Part shown: positions 20,998 through 33,520 of the stretch, piece by piece
Layout of the letters: each line of letters begins with the position of its first letter
How positions within the stretch are numbered: the stretch's first letter is position 1
Origin: Anisus vortex
Lineage: Eukaryota; Mollusca; Gastropoda; Planorbidae
NCBI GenBank assembly: GCA_949126835.1
Contig: OX421497.1
Span: forward strand, 22,075,612 to 22,139,611
Length of the DNA: 64,000 bases
Direction of reading: 5' to 3'
The notes under the pieces: model-generated
The model's input: only the letters and a program-made list of their open reading frames with translations
Databases searched by the model: none
What the model was told of the DNA's origin: nothing
Translations under genes and position numbers: made by a program

Positions 20998-21686
20998 AAC
21001 GGGGTAACTTCTGACCATCGGGGTAACCTCTGACCATCGGGGTAACTTCTGACCATCGGGGTAACTTCTAACCATCGGGGTTTCTGACCATCGGGGTAAC
21101 TTCTGACCATCGGGGTAACTTCTGACCATCGGGGTAACTTCTAACCATCGGGGTTTCTGACCATCGGGGTAACTTCTGACCATCGGGGTAACTTCTGACC
21201 ATCGGGGGAACTTCTGACCATCGGGGGAACTTCTGACCATCGGGGTAACTTCTGACCGTCGGGGGAACTTAGGACCATCGGGGGAACTTCTGACCATCGG
21301 GGTAACTTCTGATCATAGGGTAACTTCTGACCATCGGGGTAACTTCTGATCATAGGGTAACTTCTGACCATCGGGGTAACTTCTGATCATAGGGTAACTT
21401 CTGACCATCGGGGGAACTTCTGACCATCGGGGTAACTTCTGACCGTCGGGGTAACTTCTGACCATCGGGGTAACTTCTGACCGTCGGGGTAACTTCTGAC
21501 CATCGGGGTAACTTCTGACCGTCGGGGTAACTTCTGACCATCGGGGGATCTTAGGACCTTCGGGGGAACTTCTGACCATCGGGGTAACTTCTGACCGTCG
21601 GGGGAACTTCTGACCATCGGGGTAACTTCTGACCGTCGGGGGAACTTAGGACCATCGGGGGAACTTCTGACCATCGGGGTAACTTT
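20998..21686. repeat. 19-bp minisatellite
   Basis: About 36 units of GGGGTAACTTCTGACCATC with variants (GGGGGAACTT, GACCGTC, GATCATAGGGTAAC, TTAGGACCATC). Variants recur in blocks, indicating higher-order turnover. Repetitive frames on the minus strand come from the unit. Confidence 0.95.
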
Positions 21687-22231
21687 GGACCAGGAAGAAA
21701 AAGGTTTTTATTTGTATTTTTTATAAAATTTGTAATTCTTTTAACTAGACCAAACTTTTTAATTTGAAACTTAAATGGAAAAGAAATATTTAATGATCAT
21801 TTGTTGCTACATTGCTCCATTATTTGCTAAATGCGAATCGTTTCAAGATGACCACCATTTGCATGTCAGATTTGTATACGTCAAAATAAGGAGTATACAC
21901 ATTCATCCAATATAGTAAGTATATCAATATTTACATTTTTAAATTAACAAATGGAATGGTTAAGACTTTATGTGAAGTTTTAAAGTTTTTATTTAACTTA
22001 AGAAGGAAAATAGTTGGGGTGGCCAAAGTTACCATTAAGTATGAACCCAAAAAAATGAAAATATGACAACTGTTAATGTGAATTTAATTTTTTTTAATTT
22101 TAATTATTAAATGTCAATATAAGTACAAATAAGTTATTTAAAATATCTTAATATGCTATAATATTTTATCCATTTAAAAACAAAAAGCTATCTGTAAATT
22201 TTAATTTTGACCCTATCTTTTCAGAATAAAA
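21687..22231. other. AT-rich spacer with a possible coding patch
   Basis: A short open stretch at about 21793-21915 reads CESFQDDHHLHVRFVYV and then meets a GTAAGT. Direct splicing to the downstream frame at 22232 would create a stop, so no gene model is offered. Confidence 0.35.
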
Positions 22232-22399
22232 ATGCCCCGCTTACAAACCAAAACCAGGGGCAAGAAAGTTTGGCTCCTGTTACGAAGACATATTAATGAT
22301 GACTCAGACATAAGAAAAGTGGTCAATACATACTTTGACAAACAAGGGAGGTCTATTTATATGTTTAAAAACAACTGGCCTGGAAAACCAGTAATTTGA
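22232..22399 (+). CDS. small hypothetical frame, 55 aa
   Basis: ATG at 22232, stop at 22397-22399. The sequence before it, CCTATCTTTTCAG, is a good splice acceptor, so this could be a terminal exon rather than a free gene. Composition is coding-like and strongly basic at the N-terminus (KTRGKK), with an RSIYMFKNNWPGKPV tail. I do not recognise the family. Upstream AT-rich sequence would be intron. Confidence 0.3.
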   Translation: MPRLQTKTRGKKVWLLLRRHINDDSDIRKVVNTYFDKQGRSIYMFKNNWPGKPVI

Positions 22400-22944
22400 C
22401 ATCATTTAAAACACTGATCAAAATGCAAGACTCAAGTCAGACTACGGATAAAGCACAATAATTATCTTAATATAGAAGTAGCGTATGTCAGATAAGATTG
22501 ATGGATTGAAGATTGAATATATTGAGGACTGGGTGGAAGGATAGCATGATACATGGATGCATAGATAAACATATTTACTTTTCCTCCTAAGAACGCAGTA
22601 TCACAAAGTTCATTGTCCGAATTTCTTTTGTACACTTCAGAATGGCCGTAGGCTAATTTTCCGTTGGCTTCATTGTCCGGAATCCCCTTTAGATTCGAGT
22701 ACAAGAAAACCAAACTACATTTTCCTGATCAAAAACAAAAAAAAAACTTTTAAAAAAAAAAGGAAAATAAAGTAGGAAAAAAATTATATAAATCTCTAAA
22801 AAGTGTTCAGCATCCTCCAGCAGACGATATTCATTTCCCCCCTAGATAAAGACTCATTGGCCAAGAAGATTAAGTTCAGAGATCAAAGGTTGTGTTCATG
22901 GAGCATTTTAACATTATCATTTCACATCATGGTTTATACTGATC

Positions 22945-23000
22945 CAGGGGTCGGCAACCTTTTTTCGAAATAGGTTCATACAAAATCGAGTTATAAAATA
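22945..23000 (+). mobile_element. solitary hAT-type terminus
   Basis: CAGGGGTCGGCAACCTTTTTT at 22945 matches the terminus at 15080 for its first 16 bases only. No opposite end was found downstream. Confidence 0.45.
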
Positions 23001-26000
23001 TGAAACGAAAAAGTTAATGTCAAGACAATTAACAATATAATGGACATGCAAATGCTCGATAAAGTAGTTTCAATGTAATCTTTAAATATTAAACATTTAC
23101 TGTAGCGTGAAGGTCAAGGCGCCATTAGAAAACAAGCATCATGTATCACGAGGTATATAAACTAACCAATCAGGCGTCATTGTCCAGACGACGTAAATAC
23201 CACACGGAAACCTCAAGATCCGGAAATGAAATTATGGGAAACTGCCCATGTGGACTGCTCGGTGTTCCTGGGTCTGCCTCTTATGCCTGAAACTGGCCAG
23301 AGGAATGGGGGTGGGGTGGAGCAAATTTCACAATACTCTGAAATTATTGCCAGTAATCATTATCGAGAATGAGGAAGACTTAGAAGAATGGAATTTTGTA
23401 ATTTAATTTGTAATTGATCTAAATATATATTATTATTATTCTAATAATTTAAGACATTACAGTTAGTTGTGGGATAAAGACTTGTACAATATGTATATAA
23501 AAAATAAGTGAAGCTGAATTTTAACTTTAAGTTAAAGGAAAAGCCAGTGTAACATCTGTTTTGTTTATGATTTAGAAATGTGTTGATCAACAAAGTCAAA
23601 ACTGTAATTAATGGCCATTATTTGTGGATAGCTGAATACGAATATCAATGGACGTTAAATGATTTGACCAAAAATGGCAGGGAACTAACTGCGTCAATCA
23701 GGATGTAGAAATTCAACAAATTTAGATTGAGATGGATATGCAATTTTTTAGAAAAACCGACAACAATTTCAAAATGTGCCTGTTTATACGATCTCCCCCC
23801 CCTCCATTTGCACTGTTCTATATGTCTCCAACCGTATTACGCCACTAACTGGAGATCAAGCTTTTAAACGCTCTATGCAATGCAAAAACATCTTTATCTC
23901 CTCTAATTTGAATTTTGTTTACTAGTGGACGCTATGAAAAACGCATTCCTTTTAAGGACTTGAACTCTATCCTAGTGGATGCTATGAAATATGCAGACCA
24001 CTTTAGGTCATCGGCTTCTGATATTAAATATCAAATTTTGAGCTTTCCTTTTTTTTTTGGAACGTCTTATTGAGTTTGGCCAGAATTTCTGTATTAAAGC
24101 GGGAATAAAAAAAAATATTCGATGGCTGAATAGTATAACTTGCCAACTCTTAACATTAGTATATTTGCTTTGGTAATCACCATTAAAGCATTGTAGTGAC
24201 GTCAGCGAGCACAGAATGTTGGGTTCTTCCTGTTCCAAGTCTGCACTTACAAGAAGCCATTTTTTGTGTGCGTTCATAACTATTTTTCTTGTTTCGTTTG
24301 CTTTCCTGAGAAAATGGACAAAGGAAATGAATTTAATTAAACTAATTATTTTATAAATAATTGTTGGAATGAAATTGGTGAATAGACCAACATTCTATTG
24401 TTTGGCAGGGTTGATTATTGATTTGTCTGAAACTACCCTAATATTCAAATAGTCTAGATTTTTTGTTTTTCTAGATTGTTGTGGAAATAGAAATTTGTAT
24501 GTGTGGGTGAGGGTCAATTTTGGTGTTTTTAATTTAAAATTAGGTTAGTTGATGAGTTAATGTAAATTTTGGAATGGAATATTTGTATTAATATAACACA
24601 TTTAACAATGCTCTCGTGCAAAAATATATTAAAAAAACACTAGCAGACATATTTTTTACAATAATAGCAGGCATGATTGTAAAGAAATGCTTGGATGTTA
24701 CAACTATACAAGTACTTGCAAACATGTTTCTACAATTAATTGTAGACATAATATAAAATGCGGACACTTTGATAGAAAAACTACAGACATATTTTATAAA
24801 AATGCTAGGAAAGATATCTAGAAGATTACTTGCAACCAAATTTATATATATATATATATATATATATCCATGCTTGCTTTTGCTTACACCTTTATAAAAT
24901 TACTTGTAAGAAAAATATGATCATAAGACAAAGAAAAGTTAATTTAAACCAACCCCTTTATTTATTTTCTTGGAAAATCGTGAGTGCTATTTTTGAAAGG
25001 TGTCAAATCTTGTCAACACGACGTTCAATAACACCTCCTTCTCGAGGGATAAAAAAAAAGAATAATCTAGAAACGCGTTAAATTTTCTTACAGCGAACCA
25101 AACCACAAAGTGACATTTAATGTCATTTTTTAAAAATCAAGTTTCAACTTTGAACTTTATTCACATTGATGATTTTCTGCAGGATGTTCAATTTTTGTTG
25201 AAAGTGTGCGAGGTTTGAAAAGATTGTATAATACGGATTTTGACTCCTGTCTCCAAACGGATAAAAAAATCTTTATTAAAAAAAAATGTTATTCGTTATG
25301 AATAAAACATAAATTCAATAGACATGTTTACCTTCAAAATAGGTTCCTTTTATAACCTTAATTGAATTTTTCAAGGTCAGGTCCTCCCACGTCTCAAAAA
25401 TCCAATATACTTAAATGACAAACAGAGAAATACATATAGATTATTTGGAATCCAGTTTTTTTTAATTTAATATTAATTTTGTTGTTTCTTATATTTTATT
25501 TCATTCTATTCTATTAGTTTTTAATTTTTCTTTACTGATGTTTTTTTGTTGTTTTTTCCACCACTGTTTATCATGATAGTATGTTTAAAGTAGAGCTTGA
25601 TATTTTTAGGAATGGATTATGCTTACAAACGGATTGAGGGATCAACCCAACGACGTGCATCGTTTTTATTTTCACATCTCTGGAACAACCCATTCATACG
25701 CCAACATTCCAAAATAGATATATTATCCCTAGATCTACGTGTATTTAGCTTTTAATCCAGAGAGTCCACCCAATAAAACGGAAAGCCAATGATTTATGAC
25801 AGCTTTTTATAAATGCCGGGTTACCGGGTCGAGTACTGGTACCGGCATTGAAAGTGAAATGAACTGGTCGCAAAAAAAAAAAGAGATACAATTTAAGATA
25901 GAAAGTATGATGCGGTCTAAACGGACATATTTTGGTACATTTAAACCATATTGTTTGCTACCTCCAGTATATAGATTGCAGTATGGTTTTGAAATTTTTG

Positions 26001-26100
26001 TGATAATTCATATTACAGGGGGTAGGAAAAACTAAATTTTAGGATATAGGAAGTGTAACTGATGGGCGCTACTATATATTGTTAAGACTTTGGTCAAATA
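23001..26100. other. 3-kb AT-rich spacer
   Basis: No gene, element or strong tandem array was supported. Contains a TA microsatellite at 24840-24867, a weak degenerate repeat at about 24600-24840 and poly-C/A runs. Confidence 0.5.
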
Positions 26101-26104
26101 TTGG

Positions 26105-28318
26105 ACCAACTTAGGGGAAATATTGAACCAGCTGAGACCAAATAACGAACCAGCTAAAACCAAATAACGAACCAGCTGAGACCAAATATCGAACCAGCTG
26201 AAACCAAATAACGAACCAGCTGAGACCAAATATCGAACCAGCTGAGACCAAATAACGAACCAGCTGTAACCAAATAACTAACCAACTGAAACCAAATAAC
26301 GAACCAGCTGAGACCAAATATCGAACCAGCTGAAACCAAATAACGAACCAGCTGAGACCAAATATCGAACCAGCTAAAACCAAATAACGAACCAGCTGAG
26401 ACCAAATAACGAACCAGATGAGACCAAAAAACTAACCAGCTGAGACCAAGTATCGAACCAGCTGAGACCAAATAACGAACCAACTGAAACCAAATAACTA
26501 ACCAGCTGAAACCAAATAACTAACCAGCTAAAACCAAATAACGAACCAGCTGAGACCAAATATCGAACCAGCTGAAACCAAATAACGAACCAGCTGAGAC
26601 CAAATATCGAACCAGCTGAAACCAAATAACTAACCAGCTGAAACCAAATAACGAACCAGCTGAGACCAAATATCGAACCAGCTGAAACCAAATAACGAAC
26701 CAGGTGAAACCAAAAAACTAATCAGCTAGAATCAAACAACAAACCAGCTGAGACCAAATATCGAACCAGCTGAAACCAAATAACGAACCAGCTGAGACCA
26801 AATATCGAACCAGCTGAAACCAAATAACTAACCAGCTGAAACCAAATAACGAACCAGCTAAAACCAAATAAAGAACCAGCTGAGACCAAATATCGAACAA
26901 GCTGAAACCAAATAACGAACCAGCTGAAACCAAATAACGAACCAGCTGAGACCAAATTCTCGAACAAACTGAGACCATATAACGAACCAGCTAAAACCAA
27001 ATAACTAACCAGCTAAAACCAAATAACGAACCAGCTGAGACCAAATATCGAACCAGCTGAGACCAAATAACGAACCAGCTGAGACCAAATATCGAACCAG
27101 CTGAAACCAAATAACTAACCAGCTGAAACCAAAAAACGAACTAGCTAAAACCAAATAACGAACCAGCTGAGACCAAATATCGAACCAGCTGAGACCAAAT
27201 AACGAACCAGCTGAAACCAAATAACTAACCAGCTAAAACCAAATAACGAACCAGCCGAGACCAAATATCGAACCAGCTGAGACCAAATAACAAACCAGCT
27301 GAAACCAAATAACTAACCAGCTAAAACCAAATAACGAACCAGCTAAGACCAAATATCGAACCAGCTGAAACCAAATAACGAACCAGCTGAGACCAAATAT
27401 CGAACCAGCTGAAACCAAATAACTAACCAGCTAAAACCAAATAACGAACCAGCTGAGACCAAATATCGAACAAACTGAGACCATATAACGAACCAGCTGA
27501 AACCAAATAACTAACCAGCTAAAACCAAATAACGAACCAGCTGAGACCAAATATCGAACTAGCTGAGACCAAATAACTAACCAGCTGAGACCAAATATCG
27601 AACCAGCTGAGACCAAATAACGAACCAGCTGAAACCAAATAACTAACCAGCTGAAACCAAAAAACGAACTAGCTAAAACCAAATAACGAACCAGCTGAGA
27701 CCAAATATCGAACCAGCTGAGACCAAATAACGAACCAGCTGAAACCAAATAACTAACCAGCTGAAACCAAATAACGAACCAGCCGAGACCAAATATCGAA
27801 CCAGCTGAGACCAAATAACAAACCAGCTGAAACCAAATAACTAACCAGCTAAAACCAAATAACGAACCAGCTAAGACCAAATATCGAACCAGCTGAAACC
27901 AAATAACGAACCAGCTGAGACCAAATATCGAACCAGCTGAAACCAAATAACTAACCAGCTAAAACCAAATAACGAACCAGCTGAGACCAAATATCGAACA
28001 AACTGAGACCATATAACGAACCAGCTGAAACCAAATAACTAACCAGCTAAAACCAAATAACGAACCAGCTGAGACCAAATATCGAACCAGCTGAGACCAA
28101 ATAACGAACCAGCTGAAACCAAATAACTAAGCAGCTGAAACCAAATAACGAACCAGCTGAGACCAAATATCGTACCAGCTGAAACCAAATAACTAACCAG
28201 CTGAAACCAAATATCGAACCAGCTGAAACCAAATAACCAACCAGCTGAGACCAAATATCGAACCAGCTGTAACCAAATAACGAACCAGCTGAGACCAAAT
28301 TTCGAACCAGCCTAGAAC
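26105..28318. repeat. 22-bp minisatellite, about 100 units, with 528-bp higher-order repeat
   Basis: Basic unit is ACCAAATAACGAACCAGCTG plus AG/AA. Units alternate AAATAACGAA and AAATATCGAA, and GAGACC and GAAACC. A rare variant CAAACTGAGA occurs at 26965, 27471 and 27999 (spacings 506 and 528 = 23 and 24 units). AAAAAACGAACTAGCT occurs at 27131 and 27659 (528). Almost every unit contains the palindrome CAGCTG. Confidence 0.96.
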
Positions 28319-28703
28319 AAAATAGTTCTATATTGGTCCGACATCGACAAAATATTAGACTAACATTAACCAAATATTGGACCAATATTTCAACCTTATT
28401 TAAATATCATCATTAAAACGGGTTTACTGGATAAAGTACGTCAAGATCAGTAGCGTAGCCAGGGGGGAGCCGGCGCTCCCCCTACGACCATTTTCGAAAA
28501 ACAAGGCCTTTTCGGGAAAAAAATAATTTAATAATTTTAACAAGCCATGCAGCACAATTTATACTGTTTCTAATATTTGTTTTTTTTTAAATTGCATTTC
28601 AACAACTTATTTTGTTACAATATGATTAATGAACCTTGTTAGATCTAGGTCTAGTTAATTTTAGTTTAATTTTATTTGATACGATGTGAAGGTCACACTC
28701 TAG

Positions 28704-30132
28704 CATGGGTTGGCAACCTTTTGCTAATGGTGTGCCAAGCTAGGATTTCTAAATCATTCAGCGTGCCACCCCAACAGCCTAAAAGTCAACCTGCTCTATT
28801 ATACTAGTTTTCTAATAAGACAAGTAGTTAATTTAAATCTGTATCTAGACAAAGGCCAAAAGCTAAGGAACTCTAGATCTATAGAGAAAATCGTTTAAGC
28901 GTTTTATATTTAATTTTAAAAAATAATGTGTATGTGATTATCATACTTTTTATTAGCATTTATACCAAAAACAAAATTATATTACCAATCTTTCACATTT
29001 ATGGTAACTATTTGTAAAGGTTATCAGTTAGTAGTCAAGATACATATCTATCTACTGATATTATTTATTATAATATTTTGTTCTCAGTGAAACTGAGATG
29101 TTGATTAACTTTCATTTATTTATTACCACTCTTTACAATGACTATGTTTAAAAGATTTGATACAAACTAATCATACAAACTGGGTAGTTAATGTAATGTT
29201 CAGAAAATGTGCATATATTATATTAGTCATAATCTATAATATTTACAAAATTGTCCACTACTTTTTGACAGTTTGGTCATTATAAAGTTATAATTTGTGG
29301 ACCATTTAGTTTTTTATAAAATAAATCAAGAAAAATTAAAAAACATAATATTAGAAATATTAGCGAATTAGCTAATAATCTCCCTTTAATTAAAATAAAG
29401 ATTCTAAATTTAATTCAATAGTGATGCCAAACAAGTAATGTTTTGTAATATAACAAATATTACCGACTAATTATTTTTTCTTTACATAAACTAGCGTTGT
29501 GGTATTCATTACAAGATTTAATTATTAGAGGCATAAAATTAATTTACGTTAAATAGTACTGTTGTAAGTAAACATTTCCTGCATTAATTATTTGTCCATT
29601 CAACCTTGAGGCGTTATCAGAAAGGCCCTATATAACCTTCGATGTTGATGGGCCGGAGATTCAACAATTCAATTCAATTCAACCTTGAGGAGTTTATCTT
29701 TTTAACAATTTGGCACATTTCGATGCCCATTTCCTTAAAGGTTTAAAATTCAACTGGCTACGTTTTCAAATCGCCAATCTCCCTACACTTAATTAAAGAA
29801 AAGTATCGACATCTAAGAAGGTCGTAGTAAGATTAAGCCAGTTATGCTTGATTAGGTATGAAAAATCAATTTGAAAGTCTTGAAACTCCGCTTTGAGTGC
29901 TTCGATGTGCTTCTGAAAAAGTCCAACAATCTATCTTAATATATGCCTTTGTAAAGGGAAGTACATATAGTTAAATGTTTTGAAATTGATATCACACAAT
30001 ATAAATAAAACTGAAAAATATAATTGTTTTTGTTTTCATCAATAATAAAACACCTCTTGGAGGTCTCTCGCGTGCCATTGAAAATCGCTTTGCGTGCCAA
30101 GTTTGGCACGCGTTCCTTAGGTTGCCGACCCC
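28704..30132. mobile_element. 1.4-kb TIR element nested in the hAT-type element
   Basis: Left end CATGGGTTGGCAACCTTT, right end AGGTTGCCGACCCC, with further inverted similarity (GTGCCAAGC against TTGGCACGCG). Flanks CACTCTAG (28696-28703) and TTTTCTAG (30133-30140) match at five of eight, so the target duplication is degraded and the exact right edge uncertain. The interior is AT-rich and non-coding. Confidence 0.7.
29612..29676 (+). mobile_element. 65-bp truncated retroposon with 14-bp target duplication
   Basis: ATTCAACCTTGAGG is found exactly at 29598-29611 and 29677-29690. The insert between (CGTTATCAGAAAGGCCC... GATGTTGATGGGCCGGAG) ends in ATTCA repeats. A long duplication plus a short 3'-end insert with a tandem-repeat tail is the mark of a severely 5'-truncated LINE or SINE insertion. 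Confidence 0.85.
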
Positions 30133-30784
30133 TTTTCTAGTTGATAAAAGGTCATTAAGCAGGAACTTAGAGTGGACAGGAACGGCCAACCGTTTGTGCC
30201 TAACTTTTAGGGCGATGTATCATTGGTGCGTGGACACAGCAGAGTTCTCTGAGCCCCAAAAGCGTACGCTCGCTCGCATTCTCAAAAAAAGGTGGGGTTC
30301 AAGTCTTAGAAAAGAATAGCGCGTTCCTATAAGGTATCATATTTTGTAATTGACGCATAGATACAGTAAATAAAAATGTTGAAACTATTTTTTTAAAATC
30401 TCTTTAAAAATGTCTATATTGGCGATTTATCTCGTCTTTCAAAATTAAAACGAAGAAGAATTCAGTCATATAGAAGCATTCGCATTGATTCTATAAATAT
30501 TTTTCGACACTAGATACTCATCCCGAAAATGAGCAGTAGATGCAATCAATTTTGCAGAAATTCCCATCACTAATAGTTGCTAGTAAAAATCGTGAATGGT
30601 TAAATAAAAACTGCACTATTATACAGTGTGTATATCATGAGGCACAGGATTTTCTTAGAACACTTGATACGTACGAATTCTTAGTTCTTCTATTAATCTG
30701 GAACAATTTCTAAAAGTGGCGCCATTTTCCTAAAAGTTCGCTCCCTCTAGGGTCAAAACCTGGCTACGCCACTGGTCAAGATGT

Positions 30785-30875
30785 CCTTATCTTATCATAA
30801 TAATATATTACAGACGCTTCTCCTATAAAGAAGATTATTGCGTCCTACGCTCTTCGCGTAGTCTGAGTCTAGTGC
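30785..30875 (-). repeat. dispersed short repeat family Y, copy 1
   Basis: Reverse complement shares GACTC(G/A)GAC, GCAATAATCTTC(T/C)TTATAG and GAGCGTC(T/G)GTAAT-type blocks with 51405-51490 and 56090-56165. About 80 bp; family unknown. Confidence 0.65.
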
Positions 30876-31740
30876 TGCATTTTTTTTATTAGTGTTTTCA
30901 ATGTTGTTAAATTACTGGTTTTCCTTAAGTCCAAGGGAGTCAATATACTGGACAAATACTATACATAGATAAAGAAAAAAAAAAGGAAGTCAGTGTGTGC
31001 TGGCGACACAATCCTACTTTTGGTGAACGCTGCGCCACTAGACCTATCAACCAACGTGGACTCGATTTTCAAGTCATAAACAAATCCATCCCTCTAAAGG
31101 CTTTATTTTGTCTATGCACACACATTTTGTTTTTTTATTTAAATAAAGCCAAAAGAAAAACCAACAGAGTAAATAAACATGAAGGAAAAAGACTCACAAT
31201 AAACAAAAATTAGGATTGTTTTTTATTGGAAAAGAAAAAAAAGCTACGAAACAAAAACTAAATATGTTACAAAATAGGCTGTAGTAAACCCGACTGACTT
31301 GATGGAGTTAACCCTGAAAATCGTTATAAAAGCCAGCAGTCTATATTAAGCACGATCAATCTATATATAGCTCGGTCTGTTTTAAAGAGTGTCTTTCGTG
31401 ACAACGAGAGTGATGAGCAACAGTTTACATAAGACGGACAATAAATTTAAAGAAAAGACAGACGTTTTAGTACGTACCTAATTACAGACACAAGGTGGAA
31501 TCTGATCTTTGTATCTCTTTCAGACAGTTGGAAAAGGAAGTCATTAGCTTTACGACATTGTTAACATTTCATTCTTTTCTCTTTCTCCATCTTCCATTCT
31601 TTCTTGAAGAATATATTTTCTCTCTCTCTCTTTCTTTTCTTGTTTATACTTTCTTGGGAAATGGAAACATGGAAAAAAACGAGAGAAGAGATTGACGTTA
31701 ACAAAGAAAGAAAGAGAAGAGAAGGAGACCAACAAGAAGA
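30876..31740. other. spacer, nothing recognised
   Basis: AT-rich sequence; short frames are not supported. A TC-rich tract lies near 31560-31660. Confidence 0.5.
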
Positions 31741-32235
31741 AGAGTAACTACTACTACTTACTTAAATACAAAGCCTAACTACTATGACCTTCTTACATAC
31801 AAGGCCACACTACTACGACTTACTTAAATACAAGGCCTAACTACTATGACCTTCTTACATACAAGGCCTCACTACTACGACTTACTTAAATACAAGGCCT
31901 AACTACTATGACCTTCTTAAATACAAGGCCTCACTACTACGACTTACTTAAATACAAGGCCTAACTAATATGACCTTCTTAAATACAAGGCCTCATTACT
32001 ATAACCTTCTAAAATACAAGGGCTAACTACTATGACCTTCTTAAATACAAGGCCTCACTACTACGACTTACTTAAATACAAGGCCTAACTACTATGACCT
32101 TCTTAAATACAAGGCCTAACTACTATGACCTTCTTAAATACAAGGCCTCATAATTCACTACTATGACCTACTTAAATACCTGACCTCATTATTCACTACT
32201 ATGACCTACTTAAATACAAGGTCTCACTACCACAT
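31741..32235. repeat. 31-bp minisatellite, partly dimeric
   Basis: About sixteen units containing TTAAATACAAGGCCT, AACTACTATGACC and CACTACTACGACTTAC. The two variants alternate in the left half, giving a 62-bp dimer period. Confidence 0.93.
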
Positions 32236-32984
32236 TAATTTTTCTGTTAAAGGCCATTTACGAGCATATATTTTTTTTTTACTATTGTTTACATTGACGT
32301 TTTTAAACAAGAATGTTTGTTGGTCTGGAAAGTCAATACTGACCGTTTGGTCTCTACTAATGTGACTGTCCGAATCCATTACTGTAAAGGGCTATATTAG
32401 AATTATAAGAAGCCAAAATAATTTGTAAAGAAAAACGGCTTCTGTTTCTGAAACGGTTTCACGACAAATCGTTTAGCGATTTTTTTTTTGTCAACGACGC
32501 TTCGCCTACGTAAAGTAGGCTTACCGACATTACGTCTTCTACTACAACATTACAACCAAACTGCATTAAATGTTACAATCCTATTGACCGGTGGGGAAAA
32601 ATATAAGCGTAGTGGATTTCGAAAGTCCAATAATAATTTTTAAAAAATGGGAATCTCCAATAACCCGACCTTTCATCGCCACAGGGCAAACCTAACAATA
32701 CCGACACGTAAATTACTTTCAAATTGTATTCCTATTTTCTTTTCTATGTTTTAAAACCAAAAAAAAAATAATAAAAATGACTAAAAAATCAAATACGTCT
32801 TTTTTTTAAAGTTTAGATTGTAACTAGTCATTGAGTTAAGTTGTTCACGTTTAGCTAGCCTCAACGTGACGTCTCTACTCGTGTGTCGTGTTGTCCCATT
32901 GCCAGTGTTACAGTTTCACTTACTGAAGTCACGGAGGGGGTCACGCTAACCCACATGCTGATCGGAATACATCGATACATAATC
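32236..32984. other. spacer, nothing recognised
   Basis: No supported feature; a GTAG/CTAC-type inverted patch near 32500-32530. Confidence 0.45.
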
Positions 32985-33520
32985 AATGCTTGTGTGTATG
33001 TATGTGTGTATGTATGTGTGTATGTATGTGTGTATGTATGTGTGTGTATGTGTGTTAGTATGTGTGTATGTATGTGTGTATGTATGTGTGTATGTTTGTG
33101 TATGTGTGTATGTATGTGTGTATGTATGTGTGTATGTATGTGTGTGTATTTGTGTATGTATGTGTATGTGTGTGTATGTGTGTATGTATGTGTGTGTGTG
33201 TATGTGTGTATGTATGTGTGTATGTATGTGTGTATGTATGTTTGTGTATGTGTGTATGTATGTGTGTGTAAGCTTATGTGTGTGTGTATGTGTGTATGTA
33301 TGTATGTGTAAGCTTATGTGTGTGTGTATGTGTGTATGTATGTGTGTATGTATGTGTGTATGTATGTGTGTATGTATGTGTGTGTATGTGTATATGTATG
33401 TGTGTATGTATGTGTGTATGTATGTGTGTATGTATGTGTGTGTGTGTGTATGTGTGTTTTTATGTGTGTGTATGTGTGTGTGTATGTGTGTATGTATGTG
33501 TTTCTCTGTGTGTGTGTGTC
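32985..33520. repeat. (TGTGTATGTA)n array
   Basis: About 535 bp of TGTATGTA and TGTG units. All frames are open on both strands (Cys/Val/Tyr-Met on plus, His/Thr on minus) because the repeat has no stops; they are not genes. AAGCTTATG interrupts it twice (33271 and 33311). Confidence 0.96.

Larger units (their letters stand above)
28448..30774. mobile_element. 2.3-kb hAT-type element with exact 8-bp target duplication
   Basis: Ends CAGTAGCGTAGCCAGG (28448) and CCTGGCTACGCCACTG (to 30774) are 16-bp inverted repeats with one mismatch. GTCAAGAT occurs immediately outside at 28440-28447 and 30775-30782. No transposase frame was found, so it is non-autonomous. Much of its length is a second element, 28704-30132. 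Confidence 0.93.

Noticed and set aside
20995..21674. Overlapping minus-strand frames repeating MVRSYPDGQK
   Set aside because: Created by the 19-bp minisatellite; different frames give the same peptide.
21793..22399. Two-exon gene joining the HHLHV-containing patch to the 22232 frame
   Set aside because: Using the GTAAGT at 21916 and the acceptor before 22225 creates an immediate TAA.
24008..24277. 89-aa minus-strand frame
   Set aside because: No recognisable domain, poly-Lys end from an A-run, no splice or promoter support.
26032..28385. Hydrophobic minus-strand frames repeating WFVIWFQLV
   Set aside because: Artefact of the 22-bp array; they look like membrane proteins only because of unit composition.
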